This document shows positions 1-10,811 of a stretch of DNA of 64,000 bases, piece after piece (position 1 is the stretch's first letter; each line of letters begins with the position of its first letter). The stretch is from Acipenser ruthenus. Taxonomy: Eukaryota; Chordata; Actinopteri; Acipenseriformes; Acipenseridae. A model generated the notes under the pieces. That model made no database searches and was not told where the DNA came from. It saw only the letters and a program-made list of their open reading frames with translations. Location: contig NC_081246.1 in NCBI RefSeq assembly GCF_902713425.1, forward strand, positions 2,625,001-2,689,000. Reading direction: 5' to 3'. The position numbers and the translations under genes are program-made.

Positions 1-419
1 TTTTTTTTTTGCAAATATACCTTATGAAATACGTTGAATGCCCCTTGATTATAAGTACGATAGTAAGTGTGTGTTTAGAAGCTTAATAAGTCAGTATTAA
101 TAACTGATTTAAATTGGTGTAAAGTGATGGAAATGGTGTCTGAAATTAGTGTAGGTACTACAGGACTGCAGAACAGGTTAACGGATTTAAAGGTTTTAAA
201 AAACAGTGCAGCTTGATATCCTGACTGTTTTTCTAATTTGCTTAAATAGGCATAACATGTTTTAAAGTACAAGCTAGTGCTATATTAAACTTCATTTATT
301 TGGCAGCTTATGTTGGAAAAAAAAACAATGTCAAATATATATGTAGCATCCCTGAGTGGTTTTGAGGTCTGTTTTGTGCTATAAATTATTATACAGTACA
401 AGTTCTCAAAAAGACACAG
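1..419. other. Intergenic, nothing recognised
   Basis: AT-rich sequence with no supported gene, terminal repeat or tandem array. Short open frames here show no recognisable motif. Confidence 0.5.
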
Positions 420-1177
420 GAGAATGAATCAGGTTTACAACTTTTATTTGTGTCTGACCAGAGCAGCATTGAAAATGTGATTGGAGATGTATTTTCACTG
501 CTCCCATTATCATTGTTTAGTGGAACTTTTCCTTGTTAAGATGTTGTTGCTGAGGTTTAAAATGAATGTTCTTACCACTGCCATTTTCACTGCTCCCATC
601 ATCACTGAATGTTATCCTGCCCATCACATCTCGGTACCTATGATAAAAGCCTAACCAGGATGCATCTGAGTTATGGGTGGTATGGCATTTCATTACTTTT
701 ATTACATGTTAATTTAATTGTCTTTTTTTATTGTAATTAAAAAGCTTTTGTAATGAATCAATATATATATATTTTTTAAGCCTATTCTTAATGTTAGTTC
801 ATTTAATGCCTTTTCGTTAACTTTAACTTTAACATAGTGCGCTCAATAAATAAATTACCAGAAGGTTTCATCTAGAGGAAATGCCAGAACATAGTAAACA
901 CAAGCACAGCAGCACCAAATGCAAAGTCTTTAACCAATCTTCTGTAGCACACATGTAGCTGTGACAGCTTTCAGGGCCCCCTTTAATACACTAGTGTAAG
1001 GATGGAACTGTGACCATGAACTGTAATACTGATTGAAATATTCAAGACACGAACATCAAATAGAGTGGAGCAAGCAACTAGTTAACTTGGATTGTGATCT
1101 CCATAACCCACCTGCCCATTGTTGTAGCTCATGCAATTTGAGTCACTGTATCATGTCCGTTGCCTAGCACTATGATT
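420..1177. repeat. Duplicated downstream flank of gene A
   Basis: This stretch resembles sequence downstream of gene B (about 12550-13020 and 14030-14300) and gene D (about 50690-51020). Shared phrases include TTTTCACTGCTCCCATTATC, a motif around CCTGCCCATCACATC, and a later part with AATAAATTACCAGAAGGTTT. It shows that the duplicated unit reached well past the zinc-finger exon. No coding potential is evident. Confidence 0.7.
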
Positions 1178-1898
1178 TGGCAAGCCAAATTATCATTAAG
1201 AGATGTCTCTAAATCATCTGAGTTATCTTCAAATTACTTTATTTTCAAATATCTCTACATGATTTAAAGACATCTCTATATGAACAGGATGTTATTTACA
1301 GATATCTCTAAATGAACAGGAAGGGTTTATTTAGTTATCTGTAAATACTCTATCCTGATTGGTTAAAACCGGTCAAATGGGGGTGTTGATATTACAGCCT
1401 ATCACCACGGGTCGACACTTCTTTTCAAAAAAGGGGCAAATCACTGGTAGATATCTATATGCCACGAGAAGTTTGGAGAAAAAAAAAAAAAGACAGACAT
1501 ATTGCAATTTATCTGACAAAATATATGTAAACTTTCAGCTTTTTATAAAGATTTGTGTTGCTCTTAATTTGGGGGTTAAATGGATGTTTTGTTGCTGTTG
1601 CCCCCTTTCTGTCCGTTCTTCTCATCTGGACGTTTTAACTTTTTTTTATTTCGTTAACCCATTCCATAAGAGTAACAGGCACTTCAGGATGTGTGATATA
1701 CTCTAATGCCACCATGGCCAGGCGGTTGAACCCGGGACGTGGTGATATTTGAGTATATCACACACCTTGTCGTGCTTCATTGCTTACATATCTCATTCAT
1801 TTACAGATATCTGCAAATGATTTACAGATATCTCTAAATATTTCAAGCTGTCGTAAAATGCAATTTGAGATTTCGCTAAATGATAATTTGGCTGGCCA
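1178..1898. mobile_element. Fold-back / MITE-like DNA element
   Basis: About 720 bp bounded by inverted ends: TGGCAAGCCAAATTATCATT on the left and AATGATAATTTGGCTGGCCA on the right, one mismatch in 20 bp. Inside are repeated subterminal motifs such as ACAGATATCTCTAAAT and a secondary inverted repeat around GTGATATACT / AGTATATCAC. No transposase is visible, so it is non-autonomous and its superfamily is unassigned. A clear target duplication could not be fixed. The paralogous site downstream of gene B (around 14300) lacks it, so it arrived after that duplication. Confidence 0.65.
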
Positions 1899-1992
1899 TA
1901 AATGTATGGCACACATCTGTATGCTGCAGGTATAGCATCCTGCTGATGGCTTTCTGCAAATACCAGGAACTCCCAGGACTGTCCTGATAGGC
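1899..1992 (-). repeat. Downstream conserved block, truncated copy (unit A)
   Basis: The remnant matches the block at 14290-14520 (unit B) and 51200-51470 (unit D). Here it stops abruptly at GATAGGCAC and joins directly to the last bases of the zinc-finger exon. About 330 bp present between block and stop codon in unit B are therefore missing. Confidence 0.7.
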
Positions 1993-1997
1993 ACGTC

Positions 1998-2767
1998 CTA
2001 ACGGACTAAATCTCTGTGAACTCGACGGTGTCTCTTCAGTTTATTTGACTCTACAAATCTCTTCCCACAGTCAGTACACTCAAAAGGTTTCTCTCCTGTG
2101 TGGATTCTGTGGTGTATTCTAAGGTTGTCTCTCCGACTGAAACCCTTTCCACATACAGGACATTCATAAGGTTTCTCTCCAGTGTGAATTCGCTGGTGTT
2201 CTTTTAATTTTACTGAATCTCTGAATCTCTTCCCGCAATCAGTACAGTGAAACGGTTTCTCTCCCGTGTGAATTAGCTGGTGTGATTGAAGGCCAAATTT
2301 ATGATTAAAACTCTTCCCACACTCAGTACACAGATAGGGTTTCTCTCCTGTGTGAATACGCTGGTGAGTTGTAAGCCCACCTACCCATCTGAAGCTTTTT
2401 CCACATTCAGTACAGTGATGGGGTTTCTGTTCTTTGTGAATCTGTTGGTGTGCTTTCAGGTTTCCCAGGTCACTGAAATTGGTGCCACATTCAGTACAGT
2501 GATACAAGATCTGCTCTGAAGGAATCTGCAGGGGAGTTTGTAGGGGAATGAAGTTGCCCTGGGTTGCAGAATTATTAACAACTTCGGGATGTGGAGTCAC
2601 TATATAACCCAGAGTAAGTGGTCTGCTATCTTGTACAGAAAGATTTTGGACTGAGCGAGTTCCCAGTTTCTTCACATATTCATCTTGCGATGAAGACTCT
2701 CTGTGTTTCTTATGCTGCATTTTGCCATCAGAAGGGGGTGCTGGAGTGAAGTTGTGTCTTCCTCTAT
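1998..2767 (-). CDS. Gene A exon 3: six C2H2 fingers
   Basis: The acceptor is a TAG after a long pyrimidine tract; the exon starts with AT, completing a Tyr codon. A Ser/Gln-rich spacer with the phrase [20 protein letters not shown] precedes the fingers. Each finger has C-x2-C-x12-H-x3-H. Contact positions -1,2,3,6 read D-G-N-A, W-G-G-T, H-F-G-S, D-V-K-E, R-D-N-I and E-N-K-R. The first linker (KEQKP) is atypical; the other four are TGEKP. The protein ends five residues after the last His (RDLVR). Confidence 0.9.
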
Positions 2768-5700
2768 CTACTTTAGAAGCGGAGGAAAGAGAAACAAAGG
2801 TTACTGCACAGCATGAAATCCCATTCACATTCTTCCAAGGGTCCACCTCACAACCATCACTGTTAACAATTAGAACATTAAAAGACAAGTCTGTCAGAGT
2901 ACAAACATACAGATTAGAGCTACTCAAGAATTTTAAACAATCATGTTGATTATCACATGTTATATGTGCTGTACAATCAATATTCTAATTAGAATTATTA
3001 CCACTTGTCACAAAGACGGCCAGAGTGGGTGGCGTCAGACCGGAAGCAGGAAAGAATACAGAGACAGTGGTTGTGATGAGCTGAGTGCAATGGCTGCACT
3101 CAGCGTTTAATAACAAATAAAAGGGTTGTAAACAGTACAAAAACAGGACACGGCACTTGACGCCAAAATAAACAGACATACAAAACGGACTAACACTAAA
3201 CAAACGGTGCACGGACAGACAAACAAACACGGTGAGAACAAACACTTATATTTATGATCTTTACTTCTTTTAACTCTCCTCTCTCTCTCACCCGTTCTCC
3301 TCTTCCGAACACCCAACCACCACTGAGTGAAAATGTGCATCTATATATACTGTTGTGCTGGGATTCAATTACTAATTAATTATTCACTTGAATCCCAGCA
3401 CGTGAATTAATTACGTGAAACCCCGTGTTCACATATTATATTTTAAATGCACGTGCGTGATGTGCAATCCCGTGCCTAAATACAAATATACACTTTTTAA
3501 ATACACGTGAAACACAGACCCGTTTATATCCCGTGTACCAATGACTATACACCAACATTAACATACGCACGCATATACACAACACAGAACACACAAATGC
3601 ACACAGGGGCGGGGCACTTTGCCACATATACCCCCCCTTGTGCGCAGCACACATGGCCTCAACGGCCACCTCCCCCCTTAAATACCCAGCAGTCCCGGCC
3701 AAAGTCTCGGGCTGGGAAGGGAGGCTTTAGTGGGCCCATGGCTGGACATGCTGTCAGCTCCCCTGCCGGTAGTGGCACGGCTGACAGCATGCTGGTCCCG
3801 TCCTGCAGCGAAAAAGCTGCGGGGGCAGGTGGTCCCCCGACCTCCCCCTTCTTCATAGCCGGCAGCTCCCTCCTGTGGGGCTCCGGCCACAAGAACTCCT
3901 GCAGCGAAACTGCTGCTGGGGAAAGTGGTCTCCAGACCTCATCCCCCTTCTTCGTGGCCGGCAGCTCCCCTTTCTGGGGCTCCGGCCACCGTACTCCCTG
4001 CGGAGGTACGGGCAGCAGAGGCAGCTCCAGCTCCTCTGCTCCAGGCGGTGGCGGAGGCAGAGGCAGCTCCAGCTCCTCTGCTCCTGGCGGTGGTGGAGGC
4101 AGAGGCAGCTCCAGCTCCTCTGCTCCTGGCGGTGGTGGAGGCAGAGGCAGCTCCAGCTCCTCTGCTCCTGGCGGTGGTGGTGGCGGAGGCAGAGGCAGCT
4201 CCTGCTCCTCTGCTCCTTGCGGTGGTGGTGGCGGAGGCAGAGGCAGCTCCTGCTCCTCTGCTCCTTGCGGTGGTGGTGGCGGAGGCAGAGGCAGCTCCTG
4301 CTCCTCTGCTCCTTGCGGTGGTGGTGGCGGAGGCAGAGGCAGCTCCTGCTCCTCTGCTCCTGGCGGTGCTGGCTCCCTCTGCTGTGGCGGCTGGGCATGT
4401 GCGCGCCGTGCTGCCTTCAGCAGCATAGCGAGAGGCTGCTGGGGGACACCAGCATCCTGCCCTTCTCCCCCCCAAAAATTTTCAGGGGGTTGAGCCTGTA
4501 ACCCCTCCCCTTCCGGCTCTTGGGGCTGAACCAGCAGGCATTTTCCCTCTGCTGGTGGCTTGGGTCCCAGGGCTGTGGAAACCCCGACTTGCCTCCCTTT
4601 GGGCTGTGGACGCACCGACTCCTCCCTTTTGGGCTGTGGACGCACCGACTCCTCCCTTTTGGGCTGTGGACGCACCGACTCCTCCCTTTTGGGCTGTGGA
4701 CGCACCGACTCCCCCCTCTTGGGCTGTGGACGTTCGGGCTCCCCCCACTCAGGCGTAGGACGTTCGGGCTCCTCCCACTCAGGCGTAGGACGTTCGGGCT
4801 CCTCCCACTCAGGCGTAGGACGTTCGGGCTCCTCCCACTCAGGCGTAGGATGTTCGGGCTCCTCCCACTCAGGCGTAGGACGTTCAGGCTCCTCCCGCTT
4901 GGGCTGTGGACGCTCAGGCTCCTCCCATTTGGGCTGTGGACGCTCAGGCTCCTCCCATTTGGGCTGTGGAGGCAAAACCAGCAGGCATTCACCCTCTGCT
5001 GGTGGAGATGGGGACAGCAGGTACTCACCCTCTGCTGGTGGAGATGGGGACAGCAGGCATTCACCCTCTGCTGGTGGGCCTGCTACCTGGGCTGCTGTTC
5101 CTTTTATCGTTGCCTCCAGGTAGCTGAGGAGAAACTCCACACCTTCCTCCAAGGTGTTTCGTCCATCATCCACAGGGCCCGGACGATTATGGGCAGAGAC
5201 TGGGCCTCCAGCCCAGCATTTTCTAGGAACCAGCCCCGCAGTTTGATGGCGTCTTCTGCCATTGACCTTTTTTTTTTTTTTTTTTTTTTTTTTTCCAGAC
5301 CCCTCCTGGTCTGACGCTTGGAGGCGCGGCTATCCCACGATGACACCACGTGTCACAAAGACGGCCAGAGTGGGTGGCGTCAGACCGGAAGCAGAAAAGA
5401 ATACAGAGACAGTGGTTGTGATGAGCTGAGTGCAATGGCTGCACTCAGCGTTTAATAACAAATAAAAGGGTTGTAAACAGTACAAAAACAGGACACGGCA
5501 CTTGACGCCAAAATAAACAGACATACAAAACGGACTAACACTAAACAAACGGTGCACGGACAGACAAACAAACACGGTGAGAACAAACACTTATATTTAT
5601 GATCTTTACTTCTTTTAACTCTCCTCTCTCTCTCACCCGTTCTCCTCTTCCGAACACCCAACCACCACTGAGTGAAAATGTGCATCTATATATACTGTTG

Positions 5701-8700
5701 TGCTGGGATTCAATTACTAATTAATTATTCACTTGAATCCCAGCACGTGAATTAATTACGTGAAACCCCGTGTTCACATATTATATTTTAAATGCACGTG
5801 CGTGATGTGCAATCCCGTGCCTAAATACAAATATACACTTTTTAAATACACGTGAAACACAGACCCGTTTATATCCCGTGTACCAATGACTATACACCAA
5901 CATTAACATACGCACGCATATACACAACACAGAACACACAAATGCACACAGGGGCGGGGCACTTTGCCACACCACTATATAGTAATGCAAGTTTATGTAA
6001 CTCAGGCAGACAAATTATGGTAACTGTGAATAATCATGAAGTTTCAATCCTTCACTAAACATGCAATTCTTACACAAGTGAATTTCTGACATTCTACTCA
6101 CATTGTGCTGCTTGTGCATGACATTTTATTCCTTCCTCCTTTCCATCTTCAGGGGTGTGATATTCCCCCTGAACGGACCCCAGCACAGTGCCCTTTTCTC
6201 TAACAGTAGAACAAGTGTCTTGATTGTGTTTCATGCAGATCAATTCAGGAGGACAGTCATCACAATGGCTAGATCCCAGCTTAACTATATTCTCCTCCAG
6301 CATATTGACAGGTTGCAGTTCAGGGGCCTCTTCTTTAATGTGAACAAGTTCAAATTCAGGGGCCTCCTCTTTAATGTGGACAGACTCAATTCTTGGGGCT
6401 TCTTTACCTTCCAAAGACGTCTGCTGTGCAACCTGTATTAAACTTGCACACTGTTCATGACCAAAGATCCCCTCTTGTGTGTAAACAGCGTCTAGCCCCT
6501 CATCTGCTTCAGTGAAAGTCTGCCTCTCTGTATTATCTGTGGAAACAAAATGTTACAAGCTTTAAACTCTCACCACACAGATACATACAGGAGTGTAATT
6601 CTTGGCAGTTTATACTTTTATGAAATAATACATCATGGATATTCATCTCAGAGAGATCTATTCAGTTTCAAGCTTGTCCTAATAGTTACCAAGATATTGC
6701 AGATCATAATTTGGCCTGCGAGTTGAAAATGTGGGTGTGTTAGGGCGGTAGCCCTTCCAGTGTAAATAGATGTAAGTTTGGAAGGGGAGGGGTTAAATCT
6801 ATCCCTGACAACAATCATAAGAACATAAGAAAGTTTACAAACGAGAGGCGACTATTCGGCCCATCTTGCTCACTTGGTTGTTAGTAGCTTATTGGATTCA
6901 ATTCTTTTAGCCTGTCTGCATACGACATGCCTTTTAAACACGGGATAATTCTGGTTGTTCTTCTTTGCACTCTTTCTAGAGCAGCAATATCCTTTTTGTA
7001 ACGAGGTGACCAGAACTGAACACAATATTCTAGATGAGGTCTTACTAATGCAATTTAAAGTTTTAACATGACTTCCCTTGATTTAAATTCAACACTTCTC
7101 ATAATATATCTGAGCATCTTGTTGGCCTTTTTTATAGCTTCCCCACATTGTCTAGATGAAGACATTTCTGAGTCAACATAAACTCCTAGGTCTTTTTCAT
7201 AGATTCCTTCTTCAATTTCAGTATCTCCCATATGATATTTAGAATGCACATTTGTATTGCCTGCGTGCCATACCTTACACTTTTCTTTATTAAACGTTGT
7301 TTGCCATGTGTCTGCCCAGTTCTGAATGCTGTCTAGATCAGTTTGAATGACCTTTGCTGCTGCAACAGTGTTTGCCACTCCTCCTATTTTTGTGTCGCCT
7401 GCAAATTTAACAAGTTTGCTTACTATACCAGAATCTAAATCATTAATGTTGATTAGGAATAGCAGAGGACCTAATACTGATCCCTGTGGTACACCACTGG
7501 TTACCTTGCTCCATTTTGAGGTTTCTCCTCTAATCAGTACTTTCTGTTTTCTCTAATCCATGTGCATGCATTTCCTTGAATCCCTACTGCATTCAGTTTG
7601 AGAATTAATCTTTTATGCAGGACTTTGCTTTCTGGAAATCTAAATAAACCATGTTGTATGCTTTGCAATTATCCATTATCGATGTTGCATCCTCAAAAAA
7701 ATCAAGCAGGTTAGTTAGACACGATCTCCCTTTCCTAAAACCTTGCTGACTGTCTCCCAGGATACTGTTAACATAGAGGTAATTTTCCATTTTGGATCTT
7801 ATTACAGTTTCCATATATTTACATATAATAGTAGTCAGGCTTATTGGTCTGTAGTTACCTGGTTCGGTTTTGTCTCCCTTTTAGTGGATCGGTATTACAT
7901 TTGCAAATTTCCAGTCTGTCGGTACAACCCCTGTGTCAAGAGACTGTTGCATGATCTTGGTTAGCGGTTTGTAAATAATTCCTTGAGGAAAACCTGCCTC
8001 AGTCTGCAAAAGACCCAAGACTGGGACGGAGATTCACCTTTCAGCAGGACAATGACACCAAGCACACAGCCAAAGTGACACTGGAGTGGCTTAAAAACAA
8101 GAGAGTGAATGTCCTAGAGTGGCCCAGTCAAAGCCCGGACTTGAATCCAATTGAGAATCTGTGGCAAGACTTGAAGATTGCTGTCTACCAACGAATCCCA
8201 TTCAACTTGACAGAGCTTGAGCAATTTTGCCAAGAAGAATGGGCGAATATTACCCCAAAAGACTCACAGCTGTAATTGCTGCCAAAGGTGGTTCTACCAA
8301 GTATTGACACAGGGGGGTGAATACTTATCTAACCAAGACATTTCAGTTTTTTTGTTTTTCATTAACTGTTGTTTCACTATAAAAATTCTCTTGCCTCTTC
8401 AAAGTGTTGAGTAGGTTGTTTAAATTTTAAATGCATCAAGATTTCAGGTTTTAACACAACAAACTGTGAAAACGTCCAAGGGGGAGAATACTTACTATAG
8501 GCACTGTACTTATAAACGGTCAGCGATGTTAAACACAATTTTGGAGTAACTATCAGCTTGTACAGCGGGTGTGCATGTTGTGGTAAGTAAATCAATTTAT
8601 TTGTATTATTAGTAGTATTATTATTATGATTATGATGATGTTTTAGGCAGGGATTTCCACACTGTGTGTTTCACAGATAGTGAAGGTTAGGTGGTACAGT

Positions 8701-9831
8701 ATTAACAAGATGCAATGCGTGATGCTGCAGCTGTCGCAGAATAAAAAAGACATTTTTCATACTCGTGTCTAGTTTACATAGATTACATTTCAAAGTACTG
8801 TAATCTGTTTGGAATAAATATTTTAGTAACACCCCTGCAGTATGTTAATCTTGCTATAAGCTTGTGCTAATGTGTTTTGTTTTTTTTACAGCTCACATTA
8901 AATTGTTGAGCACAAGCTTTTACTTAACTGCAACGATATTAAAATAATCATGTCATGGGGGGAGGAATGAAGCGAAAATGTATGTGGAAGACAATCGTCC
9001 ATATTTACTCGAACGATTATATTTTGTTTGCCAATTAATCGATTGCTATTTTGAGGCTTAACTGTCTGTTTGTGGCAGTTTATGTGTGACATGCTATACA
9101 AATGTATTGTGGTTTGTGGCTTTTTTTCTGCTATGTACTGTACAGTACTTTGCGATACTTTTATATAAAATGCGCTATATAAATGCAATACATAAATACA
9201 TAAAAATTAAAAACGATGTAGAAAACCGAACACAGCATAACACACTAGATTTGAATGGGTGTTTCCCTGCTTTCTTAGCAGATGTTTAGGCAATAGCAGT
9301 GTGGTGCGTACCACTTTTAACACGTACATGAAAATAACTTTACACAGGTCAAACTGTGCGCTTACCACAGAAATCTGCGTAGTGCTAGGGGCAATGGGAG
9401 CTTAACACATGCAACTAATAATATGAATTTAATTGCATTTTTAATAAATGACTGAAAGGTATATACGAATTGTAACATTATTAAACCTTACCTTTAACTC
9501 TGATGAATAACCCCTGGTTCTCGTTCCTCTGAAAGTCTTGCTCATTGCAGTCGGGGTTCATGTTTCTGAGAGGTTGTTTAATGTCTGCATCTGCAGCGTT
9601 CATGCATTCCCGCACTGCTTTCAACTCGCTCTCTGATATTTCCAATCTCAGCTTCAGACTTTCATTCTCTTTCTCCTTTCCAGCCATTTCCATTCGGAAT
9701 TCAGTGAATTTGCCGCCGACAACTTTTGTGATTTCGCACAAGACGGTGTCTACAGCCGCTTTCACTGCGTGCTCGATGGTAGAGCCGAGCTCGTATTGAA
9801 AGAATGAAACGTACATACTGAAGTCCATCAT
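1998..9831 (-). CDS. Gene A: C2H2 zinc-finger protein, 3 exons, 6 fingers
   Basis: Predicted coding exons are 9831-9492, 6536-6102 and 2767-1998, giving 514 residues and a TAG stop. Both introns are phase 1 with GT/AG ends, and no stop occurs. Residues 1-113 form a coiled-coil-prone module, 114-258 an acidic linker with two VHIKEE motifs, and 347-509 six tandem C2H2 fingers of 28-residue period joined mostly by TGEKP linkers. Such proteins normally bind DNA in the nucleus and regulate transcription; the target is unknown. No KRAB or SCAN domain is visible. Intron 2 carries a young sense-oriented LTR element that may disturb splicing or polyadenylation. The usual 3' UTR of the family is deleted just after the stop. 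The start may be the first or second of two adjacent ATGs; sister genes C and D have a single ATG matching the second. Confidence 0.87.
3006..3626 (-). repeat. 3' LTR
   Basis: 621-bp terminal repeat, TG...CA ends on the element strand. It contains an inverted repeat GTGCTGGGATTCAA / TTGAATCCCAGCAC at about 3354-3403. Confidence 0.9.
4000..4380. repeat. In-frame coding minisatellite inside the LTR element (Pro/Glu block)
   Basis: GC-rich repeats of codon-multiple length around GGCAGAGGCAGCTCC. On the element strand they encode runs of Pro followed by GAEE(Q/L)EL. Because the repeat length is a multiple of three and low in stops, several frames on both strands look open here; only the minus-strand frame is likely meaningful. 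Confidence 0.75.
4590..4980. repeat. In-frame coding minisatellite inside the LTR element (PERP block)
   Basis: Thirty-base units such as GGGCTGTGGACGCACCGACT (plus strand) and TCAGGCGTAGGACGTTCGGG (plus strand) encode ten-residue [10 protein letters not shown]- and [10 protein letters not shown]-like repeats on the element strand. Expansion has lengthened the internal open frame. Confidence 0.75.
5351..5971 (-). repeat. 5' LTR
   Basis: 621-bp partner of the repeat at 3006-3626, the same length and nearly identical, including the internal hairpin. Confidence 0.9.
6102..6536 (-). CDS. Gene A exon 2: acidic VHIKEE linker
   Basis: The acceptor is TTTCCACAG before ATAATACAGAG and the donor is GTGAGT; the 435-nt exon leaves both introns in phase 1. 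It contains the family phrase HEQCASLIQ, then [11 protein letters not shown] and [11 protein letters not shown], then a conserved Cys/His-bearing stretch ([12 protein letters not shown]). IKEE matches the psi-K-x-E SUMO-attachment consensus, so a modified repression linker is a reasonable inference but is not shown. Confidence 0.85.
6818..7978 (-). mobile_element. CR1-like LINE fragment in gene A intron 1
   Basis: On the minus strand, pieces of a reverse transcriptase are readable, for example [18 protein letters not shown] and [20 protein letters not shown]. The 3' end carries the shared tail beginning (plus strand) AAGAACATAAGAAAGTTTAC. Roughly 300 bp of the 3' region are deleted after TAGTAGCTTATT compared with the copy at 32842-35880. 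The copy is 5'-truncated and broken by stops and frameshifts. Confidence 0.85.
7979..8506 (+). mobile_element. Tc1/mariner-like transposon, 3' part
   Basis: It encodes the C-terminal transposase segment with the classic [15 protein letters not shown] motif, which holds the final catalytic Glu of the DDE triad. It ends with the inverted repeat CTTACTATAGGCACTG next to a TA. The 5' half is missing; the piece abuts the CR1 fragment at about 7978. The copy at 48347-49065 is the same family. Confidence 0.87.
8507..9491. other. Gene A intron 1, remaining sequence
   Basis: AT-rich intron sequence. A short tail at about 9130-9200 (GCGCTATATAAATGCAATAC) resembles a LINE/SINE 3' end. The last 130 bp before the exon resemble the matching positions in B, C and D. 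No gene is seen. Confidence 0.5.
9492..9831 (-). CDS. Gene A exon 1: N-terminal coiled-coil module
   Basis: This encodes [20 protein letters not shown], then [17 protein letters not shown] and a heptad-like run [19 protein letters not shown]. The pattern (helix, then a KEN-E-LK-RL-like coil) resembles the N-terminal exon of many ray-finned fish C2H2 proteins, where it probably mediates dimerisation. The exon ends AAA-G before GTAAGG. Confidence 0.87.
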
Positions 9832-10167
9832 CTCTGACTTTAGTTTGAGACTTATATCCTCTCCTTATTCCGGCTTTTATTATTAATAATATTTGGAGAC
9901 TCGCTTTCTATTCAATCAGCACTTGATTAAGGTAGCAAGTAGATACTAGGTACGAACACAGCGAGTTACTGTAACAATACAATCAGTACACAGCCTTCTG
10001 GCGCCATAAACAAATAAACTCCAAAACTCGTCCTTTTCAGAAACCTACAGTTCAGACCTGAGACACTGTATCTGATTTACTTGCTCGGTAAACAAATCAT
10101 ACAAACAAACGCAGCTTCTCTGGTGTTGCAACTGAACAGTGCCAGACACACTGTAAAGAAACCAGCA

Positions 10168-10250
10168 CACACTTCCGCTTCCGCTTCCTGCTCCCATGGA
10201 GACGAGCGCGTCGTCACCTCGCGCTACAGATTGGCGCCGCCTACTGAAAG
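10168..10250 (-). promoter_or_regulatory. Gene A promoter core
   Basis: Read on the gene strand, this contains a CTCF-like core (TCAGTAGGCGGCGCC), an overlapping CCAAT box (ATTGG at 10230-10234 on the plus strand) and ETS-like GGAAGCGGAAGTG, about 350-410 bp upstream of the start codon. The arrangement recurs before genes C and E and partly before D. Binding is inferred from sequence only. Confidence 0.6.
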
Positions 10251-10385
10251 CCTCCGGATTAAAGATACTGGTAATGCATCCTTGACCAGCAGCCATAGAA
10301 TCGGGTACGGTACACTTAACAAACACACTCAAAAACACAGAATTCTACCACATTTATTGAATATGTTGTAGTGATCTCTGCGCTT

Positions 10386-10588
10386 CACACAAAATAGGAG
10401 GCACTTTTTTACACAGAGAATTATGAGGGTCTGGAACCAACTCCCCACTAATGGTGTTGAAGCTGACACCCTGGGATCCTTCAAGAAGCTGCTTGATGAG
10501 ATTCTGGGATCAATAAGCTACTAACAACCAAACGAGTAAGATGGGCTGAATGGCCTCCTCTCGTTTGTAAACTTTCTTATGTTCTTAT
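10386..10588 (+). mobile_element. CR1-like LINE, 3' end only
   Basis: It codes for the terminal phrase LGSFKKLLDEILGSISY-like and then the shared 3' tail ending CTTTCTTATGTTCTTA. It is a short 5'-truncated insertion just upstream of gene A's promoter. Confidence 0.85.
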
Positions 10589-10811
10589 CCACACACAGGC
10601 GGAGGGCGGGCGCAAAGCCGGGTCCTCTCGCACTAAAGCATAGTGCTGATACCGCTGTAGAAAAGAGCCGGCTGCTTTGGGAAGAGTGTATATCGGGCTT
10701 ATGTCTTCGTGTGTGATTACGTCACCTACCAGCCCTGCTGCTGCCTACCCCCGTGCACGCTACAATATAAATATATTCATCTTGCATTGTAACCCTGTAC
10801 TGCATTGTAAA

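Larger units (their letters stand above)
3006..5971 (-). mobile_element. Young non-autonomous LTR retrotransposon in gene A intron 2
   Basis: Two 621-bp direct repeats (3006-3626 and 5351-5971) start TGT and end ACA, and I found one difference between them. The 5-bp target duplication CCACT flanks the element (3001-3005 and 5972-5976). The related intron of gene C (27443-27467) has the empty site with a single CCACT, confirming insertion. On the minus strand a purine-rich tract precedes the 3' LTR and a TGG-starting candidate primer site (possibly tRNA-Leu type, inferred) follows the 5' LTR. The interior holds a repetitive Pro/Glu-rich open frame (minus strand, about 3659-5173) and no recognisable pol, so it looks like a whole but non-autonomous unit. 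It is in the same orientation as gene A. Near-identical LTRs imply a very recent insertion. Confidence 0.92.

Noticed and set aside
2286-2519. Plus-strand frames opposite the zinc-finger exons
   Set aside because: Antisense of the C2H2 repeats, without independent support.
1998-2767. KRAB or SCAN repressor domain in the cluster
   Set aside because: Neither exon 1 nor exon 2 shows KRAB or SCAN motifs; the N-terminal module is a fish-type coil.
3507-4493. Long plus-strand frame with [12 protein letters not shown]-like repeats
   Set aside because: It is the antisense shadow of the coding minisatellite inside the LTR element; codon-multiple repeats keep several frames open.
3006-5971. Segmental duplication as the explanation for the two 621-bp repeats
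   Set aside because: Equal length, TG...CA ends, target duplication and the empty site in gene C all fit LTRs.
9545-9799. Plus-strand 84-codon frame repeated at 19774, 36900, 60811 and 63174 (opposite strand)
   Set aside because: Exact antisense shadow of the conserved exon 1 in each gene.
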